DNA of 64,000 bases. Source: Apibacter raozihei (lineage in GTDB: Bacteria; Bacteroidota; Bacteroidia; Flavobacteriales; Weeksellaceae). The stretch lies in contig NZ_CP034930.1 of assembly GCF_004014855.1 (NCBI RefSeq), forward strand, positions 1,612,001 through 1,676,000, given 5' to 3'. A program made the translations under genes and the position numbers. Below are positions 36,599 through 45,203 of the stretch, piece by piece; positions within the stretch are counted from its first letter, which is position 1; the number at the start of each line of letters is the position of its first letter. Below the pieces are notes generated by a model, which saw only the letters and a list, made by a program, of their open reading frames with translations, ran no database searches and was not told where the DNA came from.

Positions 36599-38368
36599 AT
36601 GGGAGTAACGAGATTATTTGACATCCTGGCGCATCAATCGAAGAATCACCCGATTGAAAAGTCTCTGGTGACTAAAAAAAACGGAATATGGGAAGAAACC
36701 TCAACCGAGTCTTTGATAAGTCAGGTAAACCAGGTAAGCAGGGGGCTTCTTAAATATGGAATTAAGCCGGGAGATAAAATAGCGGTTATAACTACCGTAA
36801 ACCGTACGGAATGGTTGATTATCGATTATGCCGTGCAGCAGGTAGGAGCGGTTACCGTACCTATTTACCCTACCTTGAGTAAAGAAGACTTTAAGTATGT
36901 CCTGAACGATAGTAAATCTATATTTTGTTTTGTTTCCGATATAGAATTATACGATAAAATACAGAATATCAGGGAAGATTGTGCTGAGCTGGTAAGCATC
37001 TTTACCTTTGATGAGGTAGAAGGCGCTACCTGTTTGACGGCTATCAGCGATATGGGAGAAGATGATTCCACCCAGTACGAAGTAGATAGCCTGAAAGATA
37101 TGGCTCAGCCGGAGGATCTGGTTACCCTTATTTATACGTCCGGTACCACAGGCAGACCCAAAGGAGTGATGCTTACCCATAAAAACATTGTTTCCAATGT
37201 TTTGAACAGCCACGAACGAGTATTGATGGAGCACGATAAAAATTTCAGAGTCCTGAGTTTTCTTCCCATCTGTCATGTATTGGAACGAATGGTTACCTAT
37301 ATATTCATGTATAGATCGTACAGTATATTTTTTGCCGAAAGCATTGAAAAGCTGGCCCTGAATTTAAAAGAAGTAAAACCCCATATCATTACTGCCGTAC
37401 CCAGGGTGGTCGAAAAATTGTATACCGCAATTTACTCCAAAGGAACCTCCGGTGGCTGGTTAAAATCACAGATATTTTTATGGTCGTTAAAAGTTGCCGA
37501 AAAATTTGAGCCCTTTCAGCCGGCCGGATTTAAGCACAAATTCGCAGACATGCTTGTTTACCGTAAATGGAGAGAAGGATTGGGGGGAGATATCAGGCTT
37601 ATAGTTTGTGGAAGTGCAGCACTTTCCGGAAAATTGAACCGTATATTCTTTGCCGCCGGACTTCCGATCATGGAAGGATACGGATTAACCGAAACTTCCC
37701 CGGTAATAGCTGTAAATGGCAATGACAAAAGTTTATTTCGCTTCGGTACCGTGGGCCCGCTAATTAAAGAATCTCAGGTAAAAATAGCGGAAGACGGGGA
37801 AATTCTGACCCAGGGGCCTAATGTTTTTATCGGTTATTATAATCAGGAAGAAAAAACCAAAGAATCATTTACGGAAGACGGATGGTTTAAAACCGGAGAT
37901 ATTGGCTTTATGGAAGATGGATTTTTAACCATTACCGACAGAAAAAAAGAAATATTTAAAACCTCCGGCGGAAAATACATTACGCCCCAGATTACGGAAA
38001 ACTTTTTAAAACAATCCCGGTTTATAGAGCAGGCGATGGTGGTAGGAGACGGTGAAAAAATGCCATGTGCTATCATACAGCCCGATTTCAAATTTATCAA
38101 AGAGTATATTAAATTCAAGCATTTACCCATAAGTACCTCCGGTTCGCAGGAAGAAATCATCCAAAATGAAAGTATTCAAAACAGAATCATGAAGGAAGTA
38201 GAAAAAGTGAACGAACTGTTAGGACACTGGGAACAGATTAAAAAAATAGAGCTCACTCCTCAGACATGGTCCGTGGAAGGAGGGGAACTAACACCTACCC
38301 TCAAGCTCAGAAGAAAAATAATCAAAGAAAAATACATCGATTTGTATAACAAAATGTACCAGGAATAG
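36599..38368 (+). CDS. Long-chain fatty acid-CoA ligase (AMP-binding enzyme)
   Basis: 589 residues. Activates fatty acids with ATP and CoA. AMP-binding loop YTSGTTGRPKGVML, then FLPICHVLERM, EGYGLTETSPVIA (adenine-binding), DGWFKTGDIGFMEDGFL and DRKKEIFKTSGGKYITP (hinge and catalytic K). Length matches the FACL/FadD15-type enzymes of flavobacteria. Visibly richer in GC than its neighbours, but this family is highly conserved. No fatty-acid oxidation genes are nearby; the DUF493 gene follows after 52 bases. Confidence 0.93.
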   Translation: MGVTRLFDILAHQSKNHPIEKSLVTKKNGIWEETSTESLISQVNQVSRGLLKYGIKPGDKIAVITTVNRTEWLIIDYAVQQVGAVTVPIYPTLSKEDFKYVLNDSKSIFCFVSDIELYDKIQNIREDCAELVSIFTFDEVEGATCLTAISDMGEDDSTQYEVDSLKDMAQPEDLVTLIYTSGTTGRPKGVMLTHKNIVSNVLNSHERVLMEHDKNFRVLSFLPICHVLERMVTYIFMYRSYSIFFAESIEKLALNLKEVKPHIITAVPRVVEKLYTAIYSKGTSGGWLKSQIFLWSLKVAEKFEPFQPAGFKHKFADMLVYRKWREGLGGDIRLIVCGSAALSGKLNRIFFAAGLPIMEGYGLTETSPVIAVNGNDKSLFRFGTVGPLIKESQVKIAEDGEILTQGPNVFIGYYNQEEKTKESFTEDGWFKTGDIGFMEDGFLTITDRKKEIFKTSGGKYITPQITENFLKQSRFIEQAMVVGDGEKMPCAIIQPDFKFIKEYIKFKHLPISTSGSQEEIIQNESIQNRIMKEVEKVNELLGHWEQIKKIELTPQTWSVEGGELTPTLKLRRKIIKEKYIDLYNKMYQE

Positions 38369-38420
38369 AGGACATTATGACAGGTGTAAGAATTGGCTTA
38401 AGTTTTGCAATTACTACCGT

Positions 38421-38741
38421 ATGGAAAAGAAAAATAAAATTGAAATCTTGGAAAATGCCAACCAGAATCCGGAAGAATTTTATACAAGATTCCAGGAGCA
38501 ATTAGATAAAGAACATAGTTTTCCTGGAAATTATATGTTTAAATTTATAATTCCGACAGAAAGTAAAAAGATTGCACAGTTACATAAAATATTTGATCAC
38601 GGTTCAGCCACCTTTTCAATGAAGGAAAGTAAAAACAACAAATATACCAGTGTAACCATAACCATGTATGTGGCAGATTCCACATCCGTGATAGAATACT
38701 ACAAAGAAGCAGCAGGTATTGAAAATATTGTGATGCTCTAA
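38421..38741 (+). CDS. DUF493-family small protein
   Basis: 106 residues. A ferredoxin-like fold is expected: FPGNYMFKFIIPTESKKIAQLHKIF, then FSMKESKNNKYTSVTITMYV, the pattern of DUF493 (YbeD-like) proteins. In enterobacteria the YbeD relative is linked with lipoate metabolism, but this is not shown for flavobacteria. Short and soluble. Ends in a good terminator. Confidence 0.85.
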   Translation: MEKKNKIEILENANQNPEEFYTRFQEQLDKEHSFPGNYMFKFIIPTESKKIAQLHKIFDHGSATFSMKESKNNKYTSVTITMYVADSTSVIEYYKEAAGIENIVML

Positions 38742-38769
38742 AAAAAAACAAACAAATAAATAAGTATAA

Positions 38770-38806
38770 AAAAAGTCATCGGGATAATTTTATCCAGGTG
38801 ACTTTT
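38770..38806 (+). terminator. Terminator after the DUF493 gene
   Basis: AAAAGTCATCGGGATAA pairs, with mismatches, with TATCCAGGTGACTTTT, followed by ATTTTAT. Confidence 0.75.
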
Positions 38807-39139
38807 ATTTTATACGTCCATTATCCTACCAGGAACTATTAAAATTAGGGATCAATTGACTCAGACTTTATCGTAGGTTCCCGTTTTTTCCCTTTTACCC
38901 GAAAGTTGCGGCAGAATACTTTCTGTCTTTGTTATGAAAATCCAACAAAAACATATAAATAACAAAAAAATACTGAGATTATGTTTCTTTATAGATAAAG
39001 GATACAAGGTTTTATTATTTTTTTTGTACTTTTTTTTCTTAGAAATATAGGTGTCTGAGTAAATCATATAAAAAAAAATAGTAATTTTACTTCGTTTTAC
39101 CAGTAAATATTTATAAATCTTACTTATTATTAATATTTT
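38807..39139. other. 333-base AT-rich stretch before vgrG
   Basis: No consensus -7 box for vgrG was found. A leftward 68-codon frame (38861-39067) with one membrane helix (LSIFLLFICFCWIFIT) is the only frame; its basic start and low-complexity Lys runs make it doubtful. Two short hairpins of A-T pairs are visible but none looks like a terminator. Confidence 0.4.
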
Positions 39140-41077
39140 ATGAAATCACTAAGTCCTAATGAAAGTGAATCTTTTAAACTCTATACCCAACAAGAGATAG
39201 AGCAGTTAAACAAAGGGAGCTACTATGCCCGCTACGGAGGAAACAAAGACAGCCAGTACGGCAACAGCTCGCTGGTCAGCATAAGTGTACAGATACAGGG
39301 AGTGGATTATTTCAACCAGACCAACCTGAAGCTGGAGCTGAAGCAGTCCTTTAGCGGACACCACGAGTTTGAGCTTACCGCCGACCCCGACGAATTTTCC
39401 GAATCCAAAGCCTATCCGCTGGAAAACTCCCGCCGCCATCTGGGTAAGAGGATCACATTTTCCTTCCGGCAGTACGGCCGGGTGATGAGTCAGTTTATTG
39501 GCGTAATCACCCAGATATCCAGCCGGATACAAAACGGCTCCAAACATATTGTTTTACGCGGAAAATCGCCCTCTGTCCTGATGGAAAACGGAAGGCACTG
39601 CCGCAGCTTTGAAGATTCCAGCTTCGAAGACATTGTAAAAAAAGTAACCGCCGGCTATCCGCAGGATTTGGTAAACTTTGACCTCAATCCTAATTACAAA
39701 GAAAAACTTCCCTATACCGTACAGATGAACGAAAGCGATTACCACTTTTTGCGGAGGCTTTCCCAAAGGTACGGGGAAAATTTGCACTATACCGGCGAGC
39801 AGTTCCGTTTCTCCGCCTGGGGCGGAAAAATCGTAGAGCTTACCGAAGGCGAAGATATTTACGATTATGAGCTTAAAATGGAAATCAAGCCTCAGCAGTT
39901 CAGCAGCTCGGTGTACGATCCCAAGCAGGCGGAAGACTATAGCGTAGATTCCTCCTCGCAATCCGTGCAGGCCTCGGAAAACCCTTTCCAGCAATTTGCC
40001 CAGAATGCCTCGGCCTCAGCCTTTAACGTATCCCCTTCGGGACATTACCTTCAAAATCCTGCCGATGCCTCGCAGCTGCAACGCTCGGTAGAAAGGGAAA
40101 AAAGAAACAGGCAGAACCTGGTGTATATGGAAGCCACCACCAACCATCCGGAGCTACAGGTAGGCACGGTCGTAAAGATGATGGCCTGGATGCCAGGCCA
40201 TGAAATATTCAAATCGGGAAAAGTACCGGTAGAATCCTATAAAATCACGGAAATTACCCATCATTTTGCCGATGGCGAAGGCTATACCAATAGTTTTAAA
40301 GGCATACCCAAAGACCTTAGCGTACCCGATGTGTACGAAGAAAACGCCTTTCCGAAAGCCGATTTGCAGCATGCCACCGTAACCGACAATCAGGACCCGC
40401 TGAAGATGGGACGTGTGCGGGTACAGTTTACCTGGCAAAAGCCCGAAAACAGCCAGAGCCCCTGGGTGCAGGTCATACAGCCCCATGCGGGAAGCGGCAA
40501 AGGCACTTACCTGAATCCTGAGATAGGCGAAACCGTATTGGTAGCCTTTCAGGGAGGAAATGCCGAATATCCGGTAGTATTGGGAACCACTTACAACGGA
40601 GGAGAAATAGCGGCCTACTATACCGAAGGAAACGACCTCAAAGTCATACAGACCCGTAGCGGAACCAAAATCGTATTTAACGATGCCGAAGGACAGGGTT
40701 CCATTCTGATTGAAGACCCCAGCGGTAACCGTATGTTTATGGACGGGGAAGGAAATATCTCCATGAATGCTCCCAGGAATTTTTCAATAAATGTTGGTGA
40801 AAATATGGATATAAGTGTTGCTAAAAACCTGTCTATAGACGTTGGCGAGAATATAAACCAGACTGCAGGAAACGATATATACCAGACAGCTTCAGGGAAT
40901 ATTATGGAAACTTCTGATAACCGTACAGAGATAGTAGAAAATACTTTCAGAAGAAATTCATCTGTATCCGATGAAGTTTCTAATGAGGCACAGATTTTCA
41001 GCAATCAGGAAAACATGACCTTACAGAGTGGACAGACTGTAATGCTGAACAGTTCAGAGAAGTCTAATTTATTTTAA
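39140..41077 (+). CDS. VgrG spike protein of a type VI secretion system (Bacteroidota class)
   Basis: 645 residues. The VgrG trimer caps the Hcp tube and carries effectors. The N-terminal gp27-like part (about 50-330) includes SFSGHHEFELTADP and LRRLSQRYGENLHYTG; the gp5-like OB part contains TDNQDPLKMGRVRVQFTWQ, GKGTYLNPEIGETVLVAFQGG and the needle repeat region. From about 540 to the end the sequence is a beta-prism of NVGENMDISVAKNLSIDVGE type repeats, ending SSEKSNLF. The coding DNA is strikingly uneven: about 50-65 percent G+C in the core (39210-40770), about 33 percent in the last 300 bases. No toxin domain is fused to it; cargo genes follow. Confidence 0.9.
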   Translation: MKSLSPNESESFKLYTQQEIEQLNKGSYYARYGGNKDSQYGNSSLVSISVQIQGVDYFNQTNLKLELKQSFSGHHEFELTADPDEFSESKAYPLENSRRHLGKRITFSFRQYGRVMSQFIGVITQISSRIQNGSKHIVLRGKSPSVLMENGRHCRSFEDSSFEDIVKKVTAGYPQDLVNFDLNPNYKEKLPYTVQMNESDYHFLRRLSQRYGENLHYTGEQFRFSAWGGKIVELTEGEDIYDYELKMEIKPQQFSSSVYDPKQAEDYSVDSSSQSVQASENPFQQFAQNASASAFNVSPSGHYLQNPADASQLQRSVEREKRNRQNLVYMEATTNHPELQVGTVVKMMAWMPGHEIFKSGKVPVESYKITEITHHFADGEGYTNSFKGIPKDLSVPDVYEENAFPKADLQHATVTDNQDPLKMGRVRVQFTWQKPENSQSPWVQVIQPHAGSGKGTYLNPEIGETVLVAFQGGNAEYPVVLGTTYNGGEIAAYYTEGNDLKVIQTRSGTKIVFNDAEGQGSILIEDPSGNRMFMDGEGNISMNAPRNFSINVGENMDISVAKNLSIDVGENINQTAGNDIYQTASGNIMETSDNRTEIVENTFRRNSSVSDEVSNEAQIFSNQENMTLQSGQTVMLNSSEKSNLF

Positions 41078-41084
41078 AAAAATT

Positions 41085-41261
41085 ATGGCAATAATAAAAC
41101 AGGCAAAAAATATAGAAGTTAAAGTAAAAGACCGTTATTCACTTGATACTCATAAACTGATAAAGATTGCAGATAAAGTTAATGTGGAAGCCAAATATGG
41201 ATATTTAAAATTACATTCCACAAAAAAAATACAGGCAGAGGGAAATAAAATAAATAAATAA
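41085..41261 (+). CDS. 58-residue protein directly after VgrG, T6SS satellite of unknown role
   Basis: ATG at 41085, 7 bases after the VgrG stop; stop at 41261, one base before the DUF2931 gene. Reads MAIIKQAKNIEVKVKDRYSL and goes on with alternating beta-like segments (DKVNVEAKYGYLKLHSTKKIQ). The strand pattern resembles the beta-prism repeats at the end of VgrG, so it could cap or extend the spike, or be a piece of an exchanged VgrG tip. Its tight coupling on both sides and in-frame stop spacing argue that it is translated. Confidence 0.55.
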   Translation: MAIIKQAKNIEVKVKDRYSLDTHKLIKIADKVNVEAKYGYLKLHSTKKIQAEGNKINK

Positions 41262-41262
41262 G

Positions 41263-42300
41263 ATGTTAGATAAAAAAATACTATTTATATTTTTGTTATT
41301 AAGTAATTTCATCTTAATCAACTGTCAACAAAAAATGGAAGAAAAAGAAGAACAATTCACATGGTTGGGTACGGTTTCTGCCCCCGCAGAATATCCGGTC
41401 TATCCGTACAGCGGAGCCATTATAGCCAAAGATTTTAGTTATAGCTTCGACCATATCTGGGGAGTATGCGGCTCCGGATGGGGAAACGACAGCGGAACTA
41501 TGAGCGTATCCACAGAACGGATGTCAGTACCCGATTCTTTAGAATTCACCTGGTATTCCGTTAAAGAAAACAAATTCTACACCGGAAAATGGAAACTCCC
41601 TCATGAAAGGATATATAACCTGTTTAAAGATGGTTTTATTGATGGGTTTTCGGGAAAGCATGAAACTTATAATAATATTATTATAGGACTTGCTCCTAAA
41701 GGCAGAGTAACGGTATGGTTGGGAGGAGGACAGCAGGTAGAAGTCACTAGTCTACAAGCCCATGACACCTTGCTTACACGTGAGCTAGTCTACGAAGACT
41801 TTAAATATGTTTTTGATGAAGATTTTTCAGAACGTAATATGGGATATATGTTGCCAGAGGTTAAAGAAAAGATAAAAAAATACGGTTATCCCAGTCCAGA
41901 TATTTATGAAACTTACAAAAAAAAATATCTCTGGAGGCCAATATTAAACATCCCTGAATTAGATAAGTTGCGTTTTTTTGGGATAAGTTATTATAATGGA
42001 GAAATGGAGGATATTCTAAACGATATTTATTTTAAAAGAGAGTATAAAATCCGTGCTATCCCAAAAAATTTCGGTTTTTTCTGGTTTGATAAAAAAGGAG
42101 AAGAATTTTATGTAAAAATAAAAGAGTTTGAAGAAAAGGAGATTTTTCAGGCTTTTGCAAAATTAGGAAATTCTACTCCTATTGATTTTGTGGTGGAAAT
42201 TAAAGATAAAAACTCAGTTCCCCGCCTATATTTTACCAATAAAAGAGATACTGTAGAGATAAAAAGTAGTAAACCAATATTTATACCAGCCTCTAAATAA
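41263..42300 (+). CDS. DUF2931 lipoprotein, candidate immunity to the Tle1-like phospholipase
   Basis: 345 residues. Lipoprotein signal (KKILFIFLLLSNFILINC, lipobox Cys about 21), then a DUF2931 domain: PDSLEFTWYSVKENKFYTGK, LPHERIYNLFKDG, PKGRVTVWLGGG. Its partner gene 8 bases downstream is a Tle1-like lipase, and lipoproteins are a common form of Tle immunity protein (Tli), so it is probably the periplasmic antitoxin. The first half of the gene is GC-rich and the second half AT-rich. A second DUF2931 protein at 43990 shares the same central motifs. Confidence 0.8.
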   Translation: MLDKKILFIFLLLSNFILINCQQKMEEKEEQFTWLGTVSAPAEYPVYPYSGAIIAKDFSYSFDHIWGVCGSGWGNDSGTMSVSTERMSVPDSLEFTWYSVKENKFYTGKWKLPHERIYNLFKDGFIDGFSGKHETYNNIIIGLAPKGRVTVWLGGGQQVEVTSLQAHDTLLTRELVYEDFKYVFDEDFSERNMGYMLPEVKEKIKKYGYPSPDIYETYKKKYLWRPILNIPELDKLRFFGISYYNGEMEDILNDIYFKREYKIRAIPKNFGFFWFDKKGEEFYVKIKEFEEKEIFQAFAKLGNSTPIDFVVEIKDKNSVPRLYFTNKRDTVEIKSSKPIFIPASK

Positions 42301-42307
42301 ATTCATT

Positions 42308-43708
42308 ATGTCAGCAAATATTCAATTCGGCACTTATGATCCGCCACCGCTAGCGGAAGATCAGATTTCCATTTCCGTAGGACTGTTTTTTGACGGAACC
42401 CTGAACAATAAGGACAATACTGATGAACGAAAAAAGAATTCTGATTTTTTTAAGAAAAAAGGACAGAATAAAGCAGAAGATACCAGCTACTATAACGACT
42501 GGTCTAACGTTGCTCGTTTATGGGATAAATACAAAATAGATGAACGGTTGTATATAGAAGGTATAGGTACCACAACTAAGGGTTCCGATTCCGGTCCTGG
42601 CTTTAAATATGGGAAAGGAGATACTGGAATCAGGTGGAAAGTACGTAAAGGCTGTGAAAATTTAGCTAAAGAAATAGCTAATGTAGCAAAAACAAATAAG
42701 ACAAATAAAATTACTGCAGTATACCTGTATGTTTTCGGCTTTAGCCGAGGAGCGGCGGCTGCCCGTAACTTTACCTATGAAATAGGAAAACAATCCTATC
42801 TTTCAATAGCTAAAACAGCCGACTATGTTACGGAATATACAGATGCCGATGGGGAAAAAGTGGGAATGAAGCAGGAAAAGCTTCCAGCTATGGGACATTT
42901 GGGGTTTAAACTTAAAGAACTCAACATAGATGTAAAGTATATAAAGGTACATTTTCTTGGTATTTTTGATACTGTTTCGTCTTATGATCCTAATAGCAGC
43001 AATCTTGATGCTCTTCCTAACTTTAAAAATGATGTTAAGGAATTAAGCCTAAACACTCTGCATAAAGCTACCCAAGTAGTACATTTTACAGCAGAAAACG
43101 AACACCGGGAAAATTTTGGGTTAACCCCTACACTGGTAGGAATTTCCAAGGAATTTCCAGGAGTTCATTCTGATATAGGTGGCAGTTATAATACTGGAAC
43201 CGAAATAGTAGATGAAATTGAAACCGACTGGATTATCAATCCATTCAGAGATTTAAGAAAATCATCTCCAGAATTACTTAAATTAAAAAAACAGTTAATA
43301 GCTGAGGGATGGTTCTTAGATGATGATAAACAATTAATTATAGAAACAGAAAAAGCAAATTCTTATTTTAAACTTAAAGGAACCAGGTATTTAGACAAAA
43401 CATATAGTTATATACCCCTGCATTTCATGGCAGAACATGCTATTAAATGGAAAACAACCATAAATAAAATCGAATTACAAAAAAAATATTCTATAACCAA
43501 TGATTCTCTGTTGGTAAGGGTTAAAGAAAGGTTAAATAAATATGTAATGGGAGGAGGTTATCCGTATACATTTAATACAAATGACAGCATTTCTCAAGAA
43601 CAAAAAGATTTAAGAATATTACGGAATAAATATCTCCATTGGTCGGCAGACAGAGACTGGTTTGGTATGGATCCGGCAAAAAACAGGAAAAGGCCGATAT
43701 ACTATTAG
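42308..43708 (+). CDS. Tle1-like phospholipase effector (DUF2235, T6SS)
   Basis: 466 residues. Alpha/beta-hydrolase with the DUF2235 signature: ISVGLFFDGTLNN at about 20-33 and FGFSRGAAAARNF with nucleophile S146, acid D221 in GIFDTVSSYD, and H287 in VHSDIGGSY. This is the Tle1 (T6SS lipase effector) family, which attacks phospholipids of target cells. It has no N-terminal sorting module, so it probably rides on VgrG or on the PAAR-like protein. The end, DLRILRNKYLHWSADRDW, is repeated in a divergent form just downstream. Cognate immunity is probably the DUF2931 gene upstream. Confidence 0.85.
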   Translation: MSANIQFGTYDPPPLAEDQISISVGLFFDGTLNNKDNTDERKKNSDFFKKKGQNKAEDTSYYNDWSNVARLWDKYKIDERLYIEGIGTTTKGSDSGPGFKYGKGDTGIRWKVRKGCENLAKEIANVAKTNKTNKITAVYLYVFGFSRGAAAARNFTYEIGKQSYLSIAKTADYVTEYTDADGEKVGMKQEKLPAMGHLGFKLKELNIDVKYIKVHFLGIFDTVSSYDPNSSNLDALPNFKNDVKELSLNTLHKATQVVHFTAENEHRENFGLTPTLVGISKEFPGVHSDIGGSYNTGTEIVDEIETDWIINPFRDLRKSSPELLKLKKQLIAEGWFLDDDKQLIIETEKANSYFKLKGTRYLDKTYSYIPLHFMAEHAIKWKTTINKIELQKKYSITNDSLLVRVKERLNKYVMGGGYPYTFNTNDSISQEQKDLRILRNKYLHWSADRDWFGMDPAKNRKRPIYY

Positions 43709-43988
43709 AAAATATAATTTTAAAATAAAAAAACAAGAATATTCTATTCCATTAAAGACTTCTACAGAAAAAATACATATTCTGGGCTATGTAAAAAGCA
43801 GGCTGGACGCCTATATAGAAGCAGTAAAAAAAGTTTCTCCCCGGCAGGGCGCAAAGATACGGTATCAGGACTGTCTCGATTTTACCAATGAAAAAATCCT
43901 GCGCAACAGATATGTCCATTGGTCGGCTACCGGAAAAACCGGACACGGGGCCCGAAGCGATAATAAACGAAAAATAATAACCGGATAA
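43662..43988 (+). pseudogene. Stranded C-terminal fragment of a second Tle1-like protein
   Basis: An open frame that overlaps the end of the lipase gene; its own similarity starts near 43722. KKQEYSIPLKTSTEKIHILG aligns with the lipase's ELQKKYSITND segment, and KILRNRYVHWSATG with ILRNKYLHWSAD, so it is the last 85 or so residues of another DUF2235 protein, lacking the catalytic domain. The lipase ends normally, so this is a left-over piece, not a frameshift. It precedes a second DUF2931 gene by one base, as the end of a lipase-immunity pair would. DNA here is richer in GC than the intact lipase. Confidence 0.7.
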
Positions 43989-43989
43989 T

Positions 43990-45120
43990 ATGAATCAGGT
44001 ACAAAAAATACTACTTATTACAGGCTGTATTCTGTTGAATATCTCCCTGTTCTCTTGTCAGAAAATTATGGAAAAAAACTACCAATATACGACCAATGCC
44101 TTTTGTGCAGATGGGTATGGAATGCATTTATATCACGGATACTTTAGTTCTCCCGGAGAAAAGAGTATCCCTATATATACCAATCATTTAAGCGGTCCAT
44201 GGGGAGCGAAAGGAGGGGGGGATGTCATAGGGAGCGGGCTAAATCCGGCTCCGGACAGTCTGCATATTGGTTTCTACTCTGATTCGGAAGATAAATTTTA
44301 CGAAGGAGATTTTGCCCTGCCCTACGAAAAGATTGTACAACTATTTGAGGAAGATTCGGAAGACCCCGATGAGAAGGGAAAAACTTTTAACGACAGCCAG
44401 TCCGGTAAGATGCTTCCCTATCGTAAATACAACGGACTTACGGTAAGCGTTACCCCCGGGGGCAAGGTCTATCTCTGGATTTTCGGTCCTATGGATCAGG
44501 TAGGTTTAGGTGTTTATCAGGCAAAGGAAGTACAGAGGAAATGGAGAGATATTTTTGAAAATGGGGGTAGGGAAGAAACGGTTGCATATTATTTAGAAAA
44601 AATAGCATCCGAAAAAGTAAAAAAAGAAATAGCCACCCATAGTCTGCCATACAATCTTTGGGATAGCTATAGGGAGCGGTTTTTGTGGAAATATGTGGTG
44701 GAAGGGGCAAAACCGGTATCTTATTTACATTTTAAAGCTATTAATGCCGAAGAAGAAGGAATTTTTCCTCCCCGTTTAGGGAACGATCAATATAAAGAGC
44801 GGGCAGTTCCGTATTGGTTTCGTTTTTACTTTACCGATGCTAAAGGTAAAGGCTATTATGCCTTGGTCTATTTTACGAAAGATCCTAAATATTATTTAAA
44901 AATATATAAATCAAAAAAAGGAACCTACTGGCCCGAAGATACCAAAGAGGAACAGGCCTACCGGGTATTTAAACAGATGGAAAAAGACAAACCCATAGAT
45001 CTGGTTTTTAAAGTAGGTGCCGATCCGCAGAAGATGACCGTCTGGGTACGAACCCCGGAAAAAGAAGTGGAACTAACCGATATTATTGTTTATGTTTTTC
45101 CGTATGAATTTAAAAAATAA
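43990..45120 (+). CDS. Second DUF2931 lipoprotein, candidate orphan immunity protein
   Basis: 376 residues. Lipoprotein signal (MNQVQKILLITGCILLNISL, lipobox FSC at about 23), then DUF2931 motifs matching the first copy: PDSLHIGFYSDSEDKFYEG, LPYEKIVQLFEED, GGKVYLWIFG. Sequence otherwise quite different from the first copy. It follows the stranded lipase C-terminus by one base, so it most likely protected against the lost lipase and is now an orphan immunity gene, useful against neighbours carrying that toxin. Confidence 0.78.
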   Translation: MNQVQKILLITGCILLNISLFSCQKIMEKNYQYTTNAFCADGYGMHLYHGYFSSPGEKSIPIYTNHLSGPWGAKGGGDVIGSGLNPAPDSLHIGFYSDSEDKFYEGDFALPYEKIVQLFEEDSEDPDEKGKTFNDSQSGKMLPYRKYNGLTVSVTPGGKVYLWIFGPMDQVGLGVYQAKEVQRKWRDIFENGGREETVAYYLEKIASEKVKKEIATHSLPYNLWDSYRERFLWKYVVEGAKPVSYLHFKAINAEEEGIFPPRLGNDQYKERAVPYWFRFYFTDAKGKGYYALVYFTKDPKYYLKIYKSKKGTYWPEDTKEEQAYRVFKQMEKDKPIDLVFKVGADPQKMTVWVRTPEKEVELTDIIVYVFPYEFKK

Positions 45121-45203
45121 AAAGTGAGTAGATTTATTTATATAGTAAGATTTAATAAATGTAAAATATTTATAATCGAAAACTGATAAAAAAACGAAAG
45201 TCT

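Noticed and set aside
38861-39067. 68-codon leftward frame with a membrane helix
   Set aside because: Lys-rich low-complexity start, no promoter or terminator, and a stretch of poly-T on the plus strand explains the frame; not convincing as a gene.
39206-41004. Long antisense frames (110 to 146 codons) across vgrG
   Set aside because: GC-rich coding DNA opens antisense frames; no promoter, signal or domain was seen in them.
43662-43988. Frameshift joining the lipase to the downstream fragment
   Set aside because: Both ends carry ILRNxYxHWSA, so the fragment repeats the lipase C-terminus and is not its continuation.
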